Shown here piece after piece: positions 9,796-20,841 of a stretch of 64,000 bases of DNA; the first letter of the stretch is position 1, and every line of letters begins with the position of its first letter. This stretch comes from Triglochin maritima (lineage: Eukaryota > Streptophyta > Magnoliopsida > Alismatales > Juncaginaceae), in contig OY821771.1 in assembly GCA_963682175.1 (NCBI GenBank), positions 38,212,201 to 38,276,200 on the forward strand, written 5' to 3'. A program made the position numbers and the translations under genes. The notes under the pieces are model-generated. The model was not told the origin of the DNA, ran no database searches, and was given only the letters and a program-made list of their open reading frames with translations.

Positions 9796-11431
9796 CCCAC
9801 TCTTGGGGTTCCCATTTGATGTCTTTTGACAAATGAAGATGGGAACTTATGTTTGTACATAGTTATATAAAAAAAAGTAAAAAAAAGAAAAAAAAAGAAA
9901 AAAAGAGAGTTCAATAAAAGACTCCTTCAGTGAGCATCGATTGTTGTGAGCCCCAACCCTTGTGTATTTGGGCTCCATTTATTTCATGTATTTGTACCCC
10001 TTCTTTAGCATCTCACAGGTTTTGAGGGAATTCGGGTTATGTCCATCAACATGACCTGGCACTTCCCTTTGTACTTCATGTTGGTGAGATCTCTCCTTTT
10101 TATGCATCAATCCATGTAGTATCTTGCTTGCATTCATTGAGGACAATGCATGAAGTAGGTGTGGGGGGGTGTTTTACGTGTGTACATAGTCGAGTCTTTT
10201 CTTTTGATTTTGTTTGATTTTGTTTGCATTTTTAGGGTCATGTTAGTGTGCTGCACTTAATATCGATATATCTGCTTGCCATGATCCTTGGGTGACTAGT
10301 CTTCTTTTGCTTGCCTAGTGCTTCAAAATTTTCACATTTCTTTCAAAATCTTCATGTGTTTGCGAAAGAAAATGTTTTGTGGGTTTTGCGTGTGTTTAGC
10401 ATGTGCAAAACCGTTGAGAGGCAAAGTAAAAAGAAAGCCCCCAAAATTGTCTTGAACTTGATGCATTAGGATATCTAGTACAGTGGCTTTAGGATTTATC
10501 GAGTCGTTAGGATGCACCCCAGTTTTCCTTTGGGGGTGAGTAATCATAGGGTTTCAGTGCTCAAACATTCAAAGAAGTCCACCCTGAACCTAGTGAGTCA
10601 ATAATTCGTGTCTGTTAACTTAAGGAAGTTTGTTGTAGTCAAGGACCCTCTAAATCTTGTTGTGAGACAATAGTGTAGGGGTTTTGGTTCATGTGTAGAT
10701 AAGAAATAAGTGAGTAGGTGTTCTCTCTTCTCGCACGGCTCCTATCACTCGGGAAAGTAGGTCTGAGGGGACTTTGTGCCTGGTGCTTTCGAGTCATCTG
10801 ACTTGGGATGCGCCGACCGAACTCCCGTTACACGGGTGGTAGGGATTGCCCTATGTGGAGATTTGGGGAAAGGTGTACGTGATAGTGTAAGTCCTCATGG
10901 GCAATGATGCACGAAACCTGACCCTGGGAGAATGAAGCTCCAACTAATAAAAAGAAAAAGAAACAAAAATGTGAAAAGAAACAAAAAGAAAAAAAATAAT
11001 ATGGTAATGCAAATAAGAACCTTAATGGACCTTACACTTTGTATCACTTGAGGATGTTGAGGTTGTCCATGTCTTTCACTTAATTCCTTATTTAACTTGC
11101 ACGAATGGTTCATTAGGCTAGGTGTGGACTGATCACTTATATAGAGTCGGCTCGTAGCATTATAACGTCCATTGATCGACAAAATTTGTCCAACGAGTCG
11201 AGGTCTAGATTGAATAATGCATCTTGTTCGGATTTTGTGGGTATATCCGCTGAAAACCCTCAGGAGACAACACTCCTCCTCCTTGGCAACAATGAGGTTT
11301 AACGGCTTGTTGCACGTGCTAAGTGCAACCGTGATTCCTACGAAAGTGAGTTAGGATTTCTTGTTTTTTCATTTGCTTTTCTCTTTCTTTGTTTTGCTCG
11401 GGACTAGCAAAAACTTAGGTGTGGGGGTATT
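9796..11431 (+). other. Non-coding 3' interior with two polypurine-tract-like motifs
   Basis: No protease, reverse transcriptase or integrase can be read here. A purine-rich AAGTAGGTGTGGGGGGG lies at 10153-10169, just after CATTGAGGACAATGCATG, a motif often found at the end of Athila-like internal regions. The functional polypurine tract ACTTAGGTGTGGGGGT abuts the 3' LTR (11413-11429). Two A-rich stretches (9868-9905, 10948-11000) were seen. Confidence 0.6.
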
Positions 11432-12978
11432 TGATTGACATCATTTCATGCTTATATTTGTACCTTATATCCATTATGTTACACCTAAGCAATGCTACGT
11501 GACGAGTTTTATGTTTAGTTTTCAGGAATAAAGAGGTTTGAAGAGAAAAGCCATGAAAGGACCCAAAACCAGGAAAAAGGACTTAATTGTGAGACCTGAG
11601 GACCAAGATGCAATGGAGAAGGACCTGATCGTAAGACCGAAGGACCTAAGAGCAAAACAGGAAACTCCACACCATCATGAGGAGTATTTTGGCAATTCGA
11701 TTCGGGTCGGAGCTCCAATAAACAAAGTAGATGCATCACAGACCAACAAAGACCACCAGGAAAGCCCACAACCAAAACCAACTTGATCTGGATCATATAG
11801 ACCGCCAATTGGCGGTCTTGGACCGCTAATTGGCGGTCCATATGTCTCCAGATCCGCTAAGATTTGTGCTGGGCTTGTATTAATGTATTCTTAGTCTATT
11901 TTTGGTATTGGTTTAGTCCAACATCGGGGGATTGTCCCGGATTAGCTTTTTCCATGCTTATAAATAGAACTCTTCACCTTCCATTGTAATTACCCATTGT
12001 TTGGTGGCATTCTCTCTACTAAGGAGTGAGTCTTGAAGCAATAACTCAAGGTGGAGAAGAATGCTGCCTTCAATGTGAGTCATTGTTAATAAAAGTTTAT
12101 TTGTTTCTTTTAATCTTGTTTTGTTATGTTGCTTGTTTTGTGTGGGTTGCTTTACTTTGTTTAATCTCTTGTTTAGTAATTTTAGTATCTTAGTTAAATG
12201 TTTTCTTTACTTAGTCTAATCAGTAGTGTAATGAGTAGTGAGTAGTTCCATCCCCATTTGGGGGGTGGAGAAATATGTGATATAATCATGTAGTGTATTA
12301 AGTGTGTGTTATTTTTATCCCTTGAGTTTTATATGATTTCCATAACCATCTAATGGGTCTCCACTCTTATCTTTGATATGCTAATGCTCTTGAATGAAGC
12401 TTAGTTTATGCTTTGATTAGTGGACCTATTTTATGGGGAATGATAAGGTTAGGATATGGATGAAGTTAATATTGGAAACACAAGTTGTAGTGTATGCGCT
12501 CTTGTTGCCTTTACCTTAGCTAATGTCTTGTATGTTTTAATGATGTAGTCTTATCTTAATTCATGTGGACGCATAGTAGGGTCTAGTCTTTATACTTGAG
12601 TTCATGTAGCTTCATTCCAACTATTGTCTTGTATGTTTTAATGATGTAGTGAAATCTTAATTCATGTGGAGGGAAAGTTGGATGTAGTTTTATGATTTCA
12701 TGCACTACATGTTGTGAAGAGCTTAATGAACACACACACATACACTTCTTTATGTTCACATTATTTCTCTACCCCCTTTGGGGTTTAGTTTTATCGTTTC
12801 TTCTCCATTTCATTTCAGCTTTGTAGTGTAGTTTAGTGTAACCAACCTTTCTTCCCTTTCTTTACCTCTCGCCTTCGCACAAACCAAGTGTCGACACACC
12901 TCCCAGTGGACGACCCGTATTTGCCACCGCTTCAATGCGGCCGTGCACTTGCGGTTAAATATAAAACGAGATCAATCA
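11432..12978 (+). repeat. 3' LTR
   Basis: 1547 bp, same ends as the 5' LTR, followed by the target duplication CATCT. Its USE reads GTCCAACATCG (11916-11926), one base off the consensus; the TATA box at 11959-11967 is intact. The first hairpin unit (11797-11812) is perfect. Confidence 0.95.
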
Positions 12979-13173
12979 CATCTCAATCCACAAGTCTCAC
13001 AATTCAATCTTTTTTCTTACGTTCATGTCATTTTTATGTTTGTTCTTCTCACTCTTGTTTATTCCTGAAACATAAACATAAAACTCGTTACGTTAGCATT
13101 TCTTAGGTTCAAAATAGAGGATATAAAACACGAATATATGCATGATATGATGTCAATCATATATCACTTTGAT

Positions 13174-13267
13174 ATAACTCACAGTTGGGTCTATCAATAT
13201 TCATTAACTCATTAGTTAGTTAACATGTCTTTGGTAATGATTAAATCTTAATTTACTCATAAACATG
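13174..13267 (+). repeat. 94-bp direct repeat, right copy
   Basis: Matches 4308-4401. It ends in AAACATG, where the MULE derivative begins. The sequence that follows in the left copy (TGTCCAGCAATAC) resumes after the MULE derivative as TGTCCAACAATACC near 14829, confirming the insertion. Confidence 0.85.
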
Positions 13268-13316
13268 GGGAGTTGTTATTCGTCGCCCAATTTTTACTAA
13301 AATCGTATGTCCCAAT

Positions 13317-14448
13317 TGTTGGCTTTTTGGACTTAATCCTTGTTTTGATGATTTAATCAACCTAATCTTAATCATAAGTAATGTAGAGTAGCACACATAT
13401 TGCATTGCATATATATTGCATGTGCTAACCTCTACAGGTGATCAAGACTCATGGAAGGAAGGAAATCAAGTTAAGATTTGTAATAAAGCTATATGAAGAT
13501 TTGTAATCTTGATTTTATTTTGAGTCTTAGGAACATGTGTAAATTGAGCATACAAGAGCTAAAAACTTATCACATTAACACTAGGTTCCCTGTAGGAGTC
13601 ACACAAAAAATCTCATATCATTTGGACTCCATTAGATCACCCAAACCTTAGTCGGAAATCACTTTAAACCTAAACCCAATATTCCTGTGTGAATCGGTCG
13701 ACCGAACCAGTTCTCAGTTCGACCGGTTTATAACAGACTCTCCACAGTGATTTTTCTGAACTCTACCGGTCGACCGGTTCTATCTTTTCGGTCGACCGAT
13801 CCCGATTTTTTATATGACCGTTTTCTTTGTCGTATTCCTATAACGGACGTATTCGTATAAAACAAACTTAACCCCAAAATACATTCGGTAACCGGTCGAA
13901 CGACGACCTTGTTTCGGTCGACCGATTGAACACTTATTCTGTCCCTGCTATCGGTCAACACACTCTTCGTTCGACCGATCCAACTTTATCTCAACTGAAT
14001 CCCCTTAACGGTCGACCACCCCATATTTTGGTTCGACCGTTCACTTAAGTAAAGTTGAGTTCTAGCCCGTTTGTCCGACCGATTATTTATTTTGTTCGAC
14101 CGTTCTCTTTGAAATCAAGTTAACGGTCGACCGATTTATTAGTTTCGGTCGACCGGTTCTGGACAGATTTGCAGCCCGATTTTCTGCTTTGTGTATCTTA
14201 CACAAAACCCAACCAAATCTATCCCCAACGGCTAGAATACCTTAGGAGCTTGCAAGAGAGGACTAGGACCCAGGTGGGGTGCCGAACCTCTATAAAATCC
14301 CCCGTGTCATTGTGGTTTGCATTATCTTCCTCTACTTGCTTGTTTAGTTTTAATTTCCACTGCATTTCTTTGATTGTCTAAGCAAGTAGGTAATTAGAAT
14401 TAAATTGTTAATTAGAGTTTGTGGACCCATAACCCACACGATCCAACA
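13317..14448 (+). mobile_element. Solo LTR, copia-like, 1132 bp, carrying a CGGTnnACCG array
   Basis: Begins TGTTGG, ends CCAACA, and is flanked by the perfect 5-bp duplication CCAAT (13312-13316, 14449-14453). It interrupts the MULE derivative. A TATA box TATAAAAT lies at 14291-14298. The palindrome array (13695-14155) lies upstream of it, so in U3. No internal region remains. The copia assignment rests on the terminal bases and general style only. Confidence 0.88.
13695..14155. repeat. CGGTCGACCG palindrome array A
   Basis: About 13 full or half units in 460 bp at irregular spacing of roughly 20-70 bp, in both orientations. Full units CGGTCGACCG lie for example at 13695-13704 and 14146-14155. 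Half units are TTCGACCG or CGGTCGAAC. The spacers share no sequence. Confidence 0.9.
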
Positions 14449-14819
14449 CCAATTACCATTTTGTCATTTACAATCCATTTAATATTCATTTCGTCCCGTC
14501 TCTTAAACTAAGGCTTATGTCTCAGTATTTCTCACTCTACCAGTACCAACACCACGAAAATGTCTGGCGAAGTGTCTGGATCCATTGAAGTAAGCTCACC
14601 CAAACAAAATGGAAATTTTACCGTATTCAAGTGCACTGGGGCGTCCACTAGCTCCTTTCCTGACATCCGAGACATTATTTTTGATGATTATGAGGAAGAT
14701 GAAGAGAGAGTAATGGTAGGAGAGTGAAATGAAGAGATATATAAGTAGAAATGAGAGAATGGAAAAATGGTAATTGGCACGGTCGATTTAAGTAATTTAC
14801 GAACAAGGTTTAGCAGTCC

Positions 14820-17477
14820 AGTAACATATGTCCAACAATACCAATGATATCAATTCAATATTCATTGTCCATTCGGAACGGTGATTAAACTAGAATTCAC
14901 TAGTTTATATGAATAACATGTGCTAACACATATGAATTGATGCATTTAAATCACATCAATCATTAGGATAATAACTTTACCCATGATCATACCAATCATT
15001 TAAATAGTGACCGGCAATCAACCATTTAAATCAATCATTAAGAAGACCAACTAGCAATGTCGCAAATTACAAACAAATGATTAAATACACTTGTCATCTC
15101 TGCAACCATTTCCATCTTTATTAAGATTATAAATCAACATCAAGGTTAACATAACCTATATAAAGAAATTATGGCACAATACTTAACACAAATGCAGATC
15201 TCAATTCATCAAGTCATGCAGTATTAGATCAAAACATCAAATATTCAATAGGCTCAAAAGTCAAACATGAAAACATGATCTTGTGAAAAATTGTTGTATC
15301 ACACCAACTTCAATAGGTTCCAAGGTTCAATATTCAACTCAACTCATCCCAAGGTTACACACACGACCAAGTATGGAACTCATCCACCATTGCAACTAAT
15401 CTTTCTTGATGTAACACTAAGATTCCAAAGGCAACATCATGTGAATTTTTCATTTAAGAACTCAAGGTTCAAAACCAAAAGTTAAGATAAACGAACATGG
15501 AATATTTTCTCCAAAATAATGTCTGAAATTAATCATTAATGGAGGTGAGAACAAGTCCTACCGAATTATTCAAAAACCAAAGATCATCCAGTGACAACAC
15601 CAAGTATAAACAATGGTCAATTAGAATATATACTTCCAAACATTGCAAGATTTAGGATTTAAAGAGCCTCATAATAAGAATACTCCAAGATCACACACCA
15701 GCATCTTCTTCACAAAGAATTTCTCACATGCACCTAACAACATTCAAACCTTCTAGTTCTGAATCATTGAAGGATCATCAAAGAACTCGATTAATCCATT
15801 TACATAAATAGTGATATACGTCTAAGCATTTCTATCATTCAATTCCGATTTGAAAACATATCTTACAACACAAATATGAACATATGCAATAATTGAAACG
15901 AAGGTATAAGTATCACCTCTCAATTCAGTTCCTATTTCTATCCAAGAAACGCTTCAACATAAGCCACAAGACGTAGGAAGTTAACTCAATCATAGTTGGG
16001 TTGTCTCAAACATAAACCCAAATCATATAACACAAAACTCCATTCATGTAACGCGACACAACTAATTATTAAAGAGTTTACTTCCAACCAGCTGCTAGCA
16101 ATCAAGTACCTTAAATCCATTTTTATCTTCGAAAGGATGTTAACTAAATCCTTACTACTCGCTGTAAAACTTTTAGTTCTTAAGACTAAATCTATCAATG
16201 ACTCAATACTAGCAGAATTGTATACCAAAATTTTCAACTCTTTTACGGCCAACTCGGAACCTTATTTACTCACATAATAGTTTCAATACTCAAACTAGAT
16301 GGGTTTATTCTCATCTAAAGTAGTGTTCTTGCATACATAAAATGTTAAATTTTTCTTTTGATTCAGATCATAAACATTATTAATCTCAACATGAAAATCA
16401 ATTTCAGAAAATAGAAACAATTAGAAATTTTGGTGTGAGTTTCATTCTACTTCAATATTATCACTCAAGGTCGATTTGATGAGCCATATGCCTAGTAAAA
16501 TGTTGTTTAAGTGAATCCAAAGGCATACCTAAGTTTGCGAGTCCCTCTACTCGATCAAGCCCCATTTTCGAACCACCATGCATCTTCTATGGTGACAGTA
16601 CCCTAAGAGCTCTAATTCTTCCTCCTTGGATGAGTCCCATCGAGTTTTATAGGCTTCAAAGGTGTGATTGCACTCCATTGCTGAAGAGGAGAAAATGGTC
16701 GCAACGGAGGCTAGAGAAGAGGGTAAAAGGTGTGAGCGGACGAAGATCGAGAACCGAATCGCCAACGCCGACGTGAACTCTTATGCACGCCATCCTCCTC
16801 CTCCATGGTGTTTCTTCTTTTTCTTCTAAAACTCTTCTAGCAGCTTGAGAAGAAGTGGGTTGTGGTGCAAGTCTTAGAGGAGAAGATGAGGGTGGGAAAA
16901 TTGCTAAATTACCCTACAAAAGATCACAATTTGTATTTATTGTAAAACAATACCTAATATCTCTCAACCAAGGCTTTGGATTTAAGATATTACACTAAGT
17001 GACTGGATTACTTCCAAACAAACATGACTCAACTGAGCACCATCCTTTGACTTCATCTTGGTTAGGTCAAGGCATAGGAAATCTCCCCTTTGAGAAAGCC
17101 TATCATTCCTCGTGACTCTACTAAACCAAGAACTTGAGTTTCTCACAAACAGTAGTTGGATGCAGTGAGTTTTATTGAGGCAAATTATGTTAGTAACATT
17201 CAGGTTCGTACAATAAGAGTAAAAAGTTCTCTCCATATGACAACCACCATCAGTATTCATCGCGTTAAAATGTTCTCAGTATAGGGTATGATACCATGAG
17301 AGAACATTGATGACCATGAATTAAGTGGACTTTCAGATCTCAACTAACTCTCTCCTTTACTATAACGGTAAGAGATATACCATCGTTTCGATTAAGTTAA
17401 AGCTTTAGGTTGCACGAGCTGGCTAAATCAAGACTCGACCAAATACATAACTGTATCCAATTTAATCAAGTTTTTAG
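14820..17477. other. AT-rich sequence without recognised genes
   Basis: 2.6 kb. Only short, unsupported frames occur. Many TTTAAATCA-type words appear near 14940-15070. The stretch 16680-16800 is less AT-rich and may belong to an old retroelement LTR on minus, but I found no ends or repeat partner. Confidence 0.4.
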
Positions 17478-17636
17478 TGTTAGAATTATGTGTCCTAAAA
17501 TAATTCCATTAATTTAATTAAAGCACTTATCCATTACATGAGTTAATGAGTAGTTATGGATGATGGTTATTTGATAGAGGAAACTACCCATTTGAAACTT
17601 TATAAATAAGAGGATGGTCTCATTACTTACATCGCC
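17478..17636 (+). repeat. Truncated 5' LTR of the copia element
   Basis: About 160 bp aligned with 30902-31050, including the TATA region TTTATAAATAAGAGG near 17600. The match stops at the MULE copy 2 insertion and I did not find the rest of the LTR after it. Confidence 0.75.
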
Positions 17637-17751
17637 CCGCGCCAATTACCATTTTGTCATTCACATTCCATTTAATACACATTTCATCTCGTCTCTTAAA
17701 ATAAAGTTTTTGTCTCAGTTTTTCTCAATCTACTAGTACAAATACAAGAAA

Positions 17752-18635
17752 ATGTCTAACGAAACGTCTGAATCCGGTGGGATAAGTTACCCAAAAAAAA
17801 TCGACAGGGACGTCTAGAAAAAAACGCCTCCCGCATGGGGGCATCTGGCTCAGACGCCCCATCCCCCTGCCCCATGGGATGACGTCTAGATTGAACGCCC
17901 CCCATGGGGGCGACGTCCTAGCTAGACGCCCCCATGGGAGAGGTGTCTCAGCCAGATGCCTTTTTAAAAAAAATTAAATTTTACATGGTGTGTTATTTCA
18001 AATTATTTCAGGTTCCGTTGCATGATTTTGGTGGTGACGGGGTAGATTACAGTGAGCTTTTTGTAAGTCAACAAGTATTTCCAACAATCGAGGACGCGAC
18101 AACATGGGCGAAACCATTTCCCATCGGAGTCGGCTTTTCTTTCGTAGTATCCTCATATAAACCACAACGAGATAGTCGTATGAATTGCTATTTAAGATAT
18201 GATCACAGAAATGAATTAGGATCCAGAGATATGGATATTGCAGTACGGAAAAACACGAAAAGAAAGGGTTGTGTGTGTTCTTTTTGCTAAAGGTGGTCGA
18301 GTGACGGGAGTGTAATGTATGGGTCGTAGTTACTGATAGTTCTCATGGTCAGCACAACTACAACCTTGCAGTTTATCCAGAGGGTCATCGACAGATCATC
18401 AGTCTTAGTCCTGGGGCCAAGAAAATTGTTCGTGATATAACTGAGGCACAAGCGAAACCGCGTAACATCTTGTTGGTTGTAAAGGATAAATTCCGGAGGA
18501 TAATCCGAATAAGAGGCATTTATAATTGTAGAGAGTACACGAGGAGGGTGAAATCTGAAGACAGGAATCTCGTTCAGCAGTTTCTTTATCAGGAAGTGCA
18601 GTATCAGTACTTGCATTGGATTATATCTCGATAAT
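17752..18635 (+). pseudogene. MULE transposase, N-terminal fragment
   Basis: Exon 1 is 17752-17781 (MSNETSESGG), matching the 10-codon exon of copy 1; its donor has changed from GT to AT. Exon 2 starts at 18012 after TTTCAG and aligns with copy 1 residue by residue (FGGDGVDYSELF), including NTKRKG before a Cys cluster and the HNH/YPEGH region near 18350-18390. Frameshifts occur near 18285 and 18495. It ends near the LHWI region, before the catalytic core, so it cannot be active. Confidence 0.8.
17812..17965. repeat. Hairpin cluster in intron 1 of MULE copy 2
   Basis: At least five inverted units of the kind GACGTC..., CGCCCCCATGGGGGCG and TCTGGCTCAGACGCC. The core differs from copy 1 (CCCATGGG instead of CCACCAAGGTGG) but layout and position are the same. 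Confidence 0.8.
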
Positions 18636-18639
18636 GAAT

Positions 18640-19597
18640 ATAACCACTCGTCAATAAGGTCCTCGACACCTCCACAGCAGGGTGAGGACCATAAGGAAAC
18701 CACTCCACCTAAACGTTGACACACTAATAATAATAATAATAAATAAATAATAAACGTAAATAATATAGAGTCTTGTACCTGCAATGCAGTCATCTGATCT
18801 ACGAATGATACGTAGTCGAGCCTCGCTCTTATCCTCGCTTCGGACAGTCCAAATACGCGAACGAGGATAGCATGACTCAACGGAGTCAATGTTAACACCA
18901 CCACCACTCCAAAAGGGGTTATCCTTCCCAAGGCCAGCAACGACCACCCCAAGTAGCTCGACTACAATCATCTTCAGCTCAACCGTCGATGCTTGAGAAG
19001 CGACCATACGACCCTCAACAGTAATGCAAATGATCTGGACCACGTCATGCAACATGATAATCATCTCTCTGAAAGGCAGGTGAAAATAGTTCATGTCAGG
19101 TTGCCACCGCTCCATGAAACGTTTTCATCATCAAACAGGTCATTACGTGTGTCTGATGATGATGTGCATACTCTCTCTCCCTCCTAACTAAAGCAGATAT
19201 ACCCCGTCTACGTGGATGACGAGGACCTGAATCGTCTAAGTAATCATGTACAACGCGTAAGGGTATTGATTTTCCTTTTCCTCTACGATAACCCAATGAC
19301 TATTAATTAAATTTTAGAAATAAAATTTCGTTAAATGGATTTAAAGTACTAGATTTACAAAATTACTAATTATTATTTACTAATTACCGATTATTACTAA
19401 TTACCCATGGGGGAGGCGTCTGGCTTGGACGCCCCCTCCCATGGGGTGTTTCTTTGAGATGTCCCCCCAATGGGGGGACGTCCAAGTCACACGCCTACCC
19501 TTTTTTCTTTTTCTTTTTAAAATAAAAGAGGTAGAAATTTTACCAGATTCGAATGTAACGGGGCATCCGTTGACTCCTTTCCTGGCCTCCAAGACAT
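18640..19597 (-). pseudogene. Plant mobile domain (PMD, MAIN/MAIL-like) gene carried by MULE copy 2
   Basis: Exon 1 is 19544-19597 (18 codons, MSWRPGKESTDAPLHSNL, donor GTAAAA). A later exon has an Arg-rich lead with DDSGPRHPRRRG (about 19250-19190). Then comes the PMD core MERWQPDMNYFHLPF (starting about 19115) followed by the helix-rich LHDVVQI...VEGR segment and GLGKDNPFWSGGG near 18900. The remainder is frameshifted and ends at the deletion junction near 18640. PMD proteins include host MAIN and MAIL1, needed for transposon silencing and genome stability, and many copies sit in plant transposons. The copy is non-functional. The family call rests on the ERWxPxxxxFHLPF signature, which I consider strong. 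Confidence 0.75.
19403..19496. repeat. Hairpin cluster in the first intron of the PMD gene (MULE copy 2)
   Basis: CCATGGGGGAGGCGTC pairs imperfectly with GACGCCCCCTCCCATGG, followed by a second CCCCCCAATGGGGGG unit. It is the right-end counterpart of 17812-17965. Confidence 0.8.
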
Positions 19598-19719
19598 TGT
19601 TTTTGATGATTGAGTGGAAAATGAAGAGAGAGTTGTGGTCGAAGAGTGAAATGAGAGAATGACAAAATGGTATATGGTGCGAGCGATTTAAGTAATTCAC
19701 GGACGACGTTTAGTTGTTC

Positions 19720-20841
19720 ATTTTTTTCTATGCAGTTGTCAAAACCTGTAAGTAGACCATGATACGTTCCTAAATGGAATATTTGCATCATTTTTTTAAC
19801 TTCCTGATACACTGATACTACAAATATGGATTATGTAATAATAATGACAAGATGACCTAATAATAACGAGAAGATGACCTATTCCAGTAAACATGGTGTC
19901 ATGTTGTGATCACGTGTATTAAAAAAATGCCAACGTGTATTTCTAGATGGGTATTTTGCAATATTCCTCACTTGCTTTATGTTATTGCATTTAAGTTATA
20001 TATGGTTGTGATGGAATAAGAATTATTTCCTGAATAAGAATAATTACTTTTTCTTAGTGAAAATTATGTGGTACGTGATTCAGTTCTGCTTGTGTTCAGA
20101 ACGTCAAAAAAAAAATTCACACTGGGTATTTCATTGTTTGAATTCTTTTCTTTAATTCTCTTATGGCATTACATTGAAAATTTTCTTATGTTTTGATCTT
20201 CTTACGTTTAACTAATTTAAGAAAATTTCAATTTCATGATGTTATGATATTCATGCTTATGTAATCTTAAATTTTTTAATATAAATATTATGAGAAAATG
20301 TGAAATTATGTTTGCAATCGTGTATGATAATTGATCCAACAGAAATTATGGTATATGATTTGTTTATGAAAATTATTAATTACATTATGTTACGATCAAC
20401 GATTGATTATCATCAATTTTGCCAACTTTAATTGATGATTTTCTGTTCTTAAATATTTTGTTGTAGTGGTGGTTGATTACAATGTTAAATTACAATAATG
20501 CTTAATTTTTATTTTAATAAGTCATGGACATCAATTTGACCAACTTTAATTGCGTACATGATTTATTTTATGACTTATTGTTTTAATAAATCAATTCATT
20601 TTTTGCCCAATGGTGACGTACGTAGATTGATTTATGAATGTATATAATGTGTATGTTATTAATCGTACCAACTTAGATTAATAATTATGCAAAACGGTTA
20701 TGAAATAACTGAAATTATTTTGAGTATTTAATGCTTATTTCAGTTTTTTAACTGTTATTTTACAGTTAATTAATGTTATTATGTTTGTTTTTTGGTGTGG
20801 ATTATATAGTTAATGAAAGTAAGCATCATATTTATTTGGAA
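19720..20841. other. AT-rich leader before copia Gag
   Basis: 1.1 kb, very AT-rich, with no coding signal. It should contain the rest of the 5' LTR and leader of the copia element, but I could not align it with the 3' LTR. A further rearrangement is therefore likely. Confidence 0.45.

Larger units (their letters stand above)
5623..12978 (+). mobile_element. Complete non-autonomous LTR retrotransposon with gag-like ORF only (TR-GAG/LARD type)
   Basis: 7356 bp with two 1547-bp LTRs (5623-7169, 11432-12978) beginning TGATTGACATC and ending ATCAATCA. The target duplication CATCT lies at 5618-5622 and 12979-12983. I count about 14 single-base differences between the LTRs (about 0.9%) and no net length change, so insertion is recent. 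The primer-binding site resembles tRNA-Asp as in Athila elements. The interior holds one 497-codon ORF with a zinc knuckle and no protease, reverse transcriptase, RNase H or integrase. It must have depended on enzymes from a related autonomous element. It sits inside an older LTR of its own family in opposite orientation. Confidence 0.93.
4415..13159 (-). mobile_element. Gypsy-type solo LTR (minus), split by a younger element of the same family
   Basis: 4415-5622 and 12984-13159 together form one LTR read on minus. It shares with the 5623-12978 LTRs the CCGCAAGTGCACG block near one end, the TATA/USE promoter and the terminal block with TGTCAATCA. The break carries the 5-bp duplication CATCT made by the inserted element. 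Position and sequence on each side also agree with the minus-strand LTR at 28266-29874. No matching 5-bp target duplication flanks it; it is flanked instead by 94-bp direct repeats. About 1.38 kb remains of an LTR normally near 1.55-1.6 kb. Confidence 0.8.
13269..14819 (+). mobile_element. MULE copy 3: short internally deleted derivative, split by a solo LTR
   Basis: Left end GGAGTTGTTATTCGTCG at about 13269 and right end ...TTTAGCAGTCC at 14819. Without the LTR it is about 420 bp. It keeps both micro-exons: ATG plus 9 codons at 14560-14589 with donor GTAAGC, and on minus an ATG plus 17 codons at 14622-14675 with donor GTAAAA. The two intron starts are joined directly, and everything between, including both hairpin clusters, is gone. 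Flanks ATAAACATG and AGTAACATA fit a decayed 9-bp duplication typical of MULEs (6 of 9 match). Confidence 0.85.
17637..19719 (+). mobile_element. MULE copy 2, internally deleted, with transposase N-terminus and a plant-mobile-domain gene
   Basis: The right end is at about 19719 (minus reading starts GAACAACTAAACGTCG). The left end is shortened near CGCCAATTACC. It carries the start of the transposase gene (plus) and a PMD gene (minus) meeting tail to tail near 18640; the region between has been lost. Hairpin clusters occur in both terminal introns. Confidence 0.8.

Noticed and set aside
4415..13159. A 5-bp target duplication around the split minus-strand LTR
   Set aside because: AATAC on the left and TATAT on the right do not match; the flanking 94-bp repeats are too long for a target duplication.
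13695..14155. CRISPR-like or operator array
   Set aside because: Spacing is irregular, units are in both orientations, and the context is a plant LTR; there are no cas genes and no regular spacers.
16680..16800. Possible exon of an unknown gene
   Set aside because: Locally higher GC but short, broken frames and no motif; more likely old retroelement sequence.
18287..18952. 221-codon minus-strand frame
   Set aside because: It overlaps the PMD gene in another frame and shows none of its motifs after the first part; I read it as the shadow of a frameshifted pseudogene.
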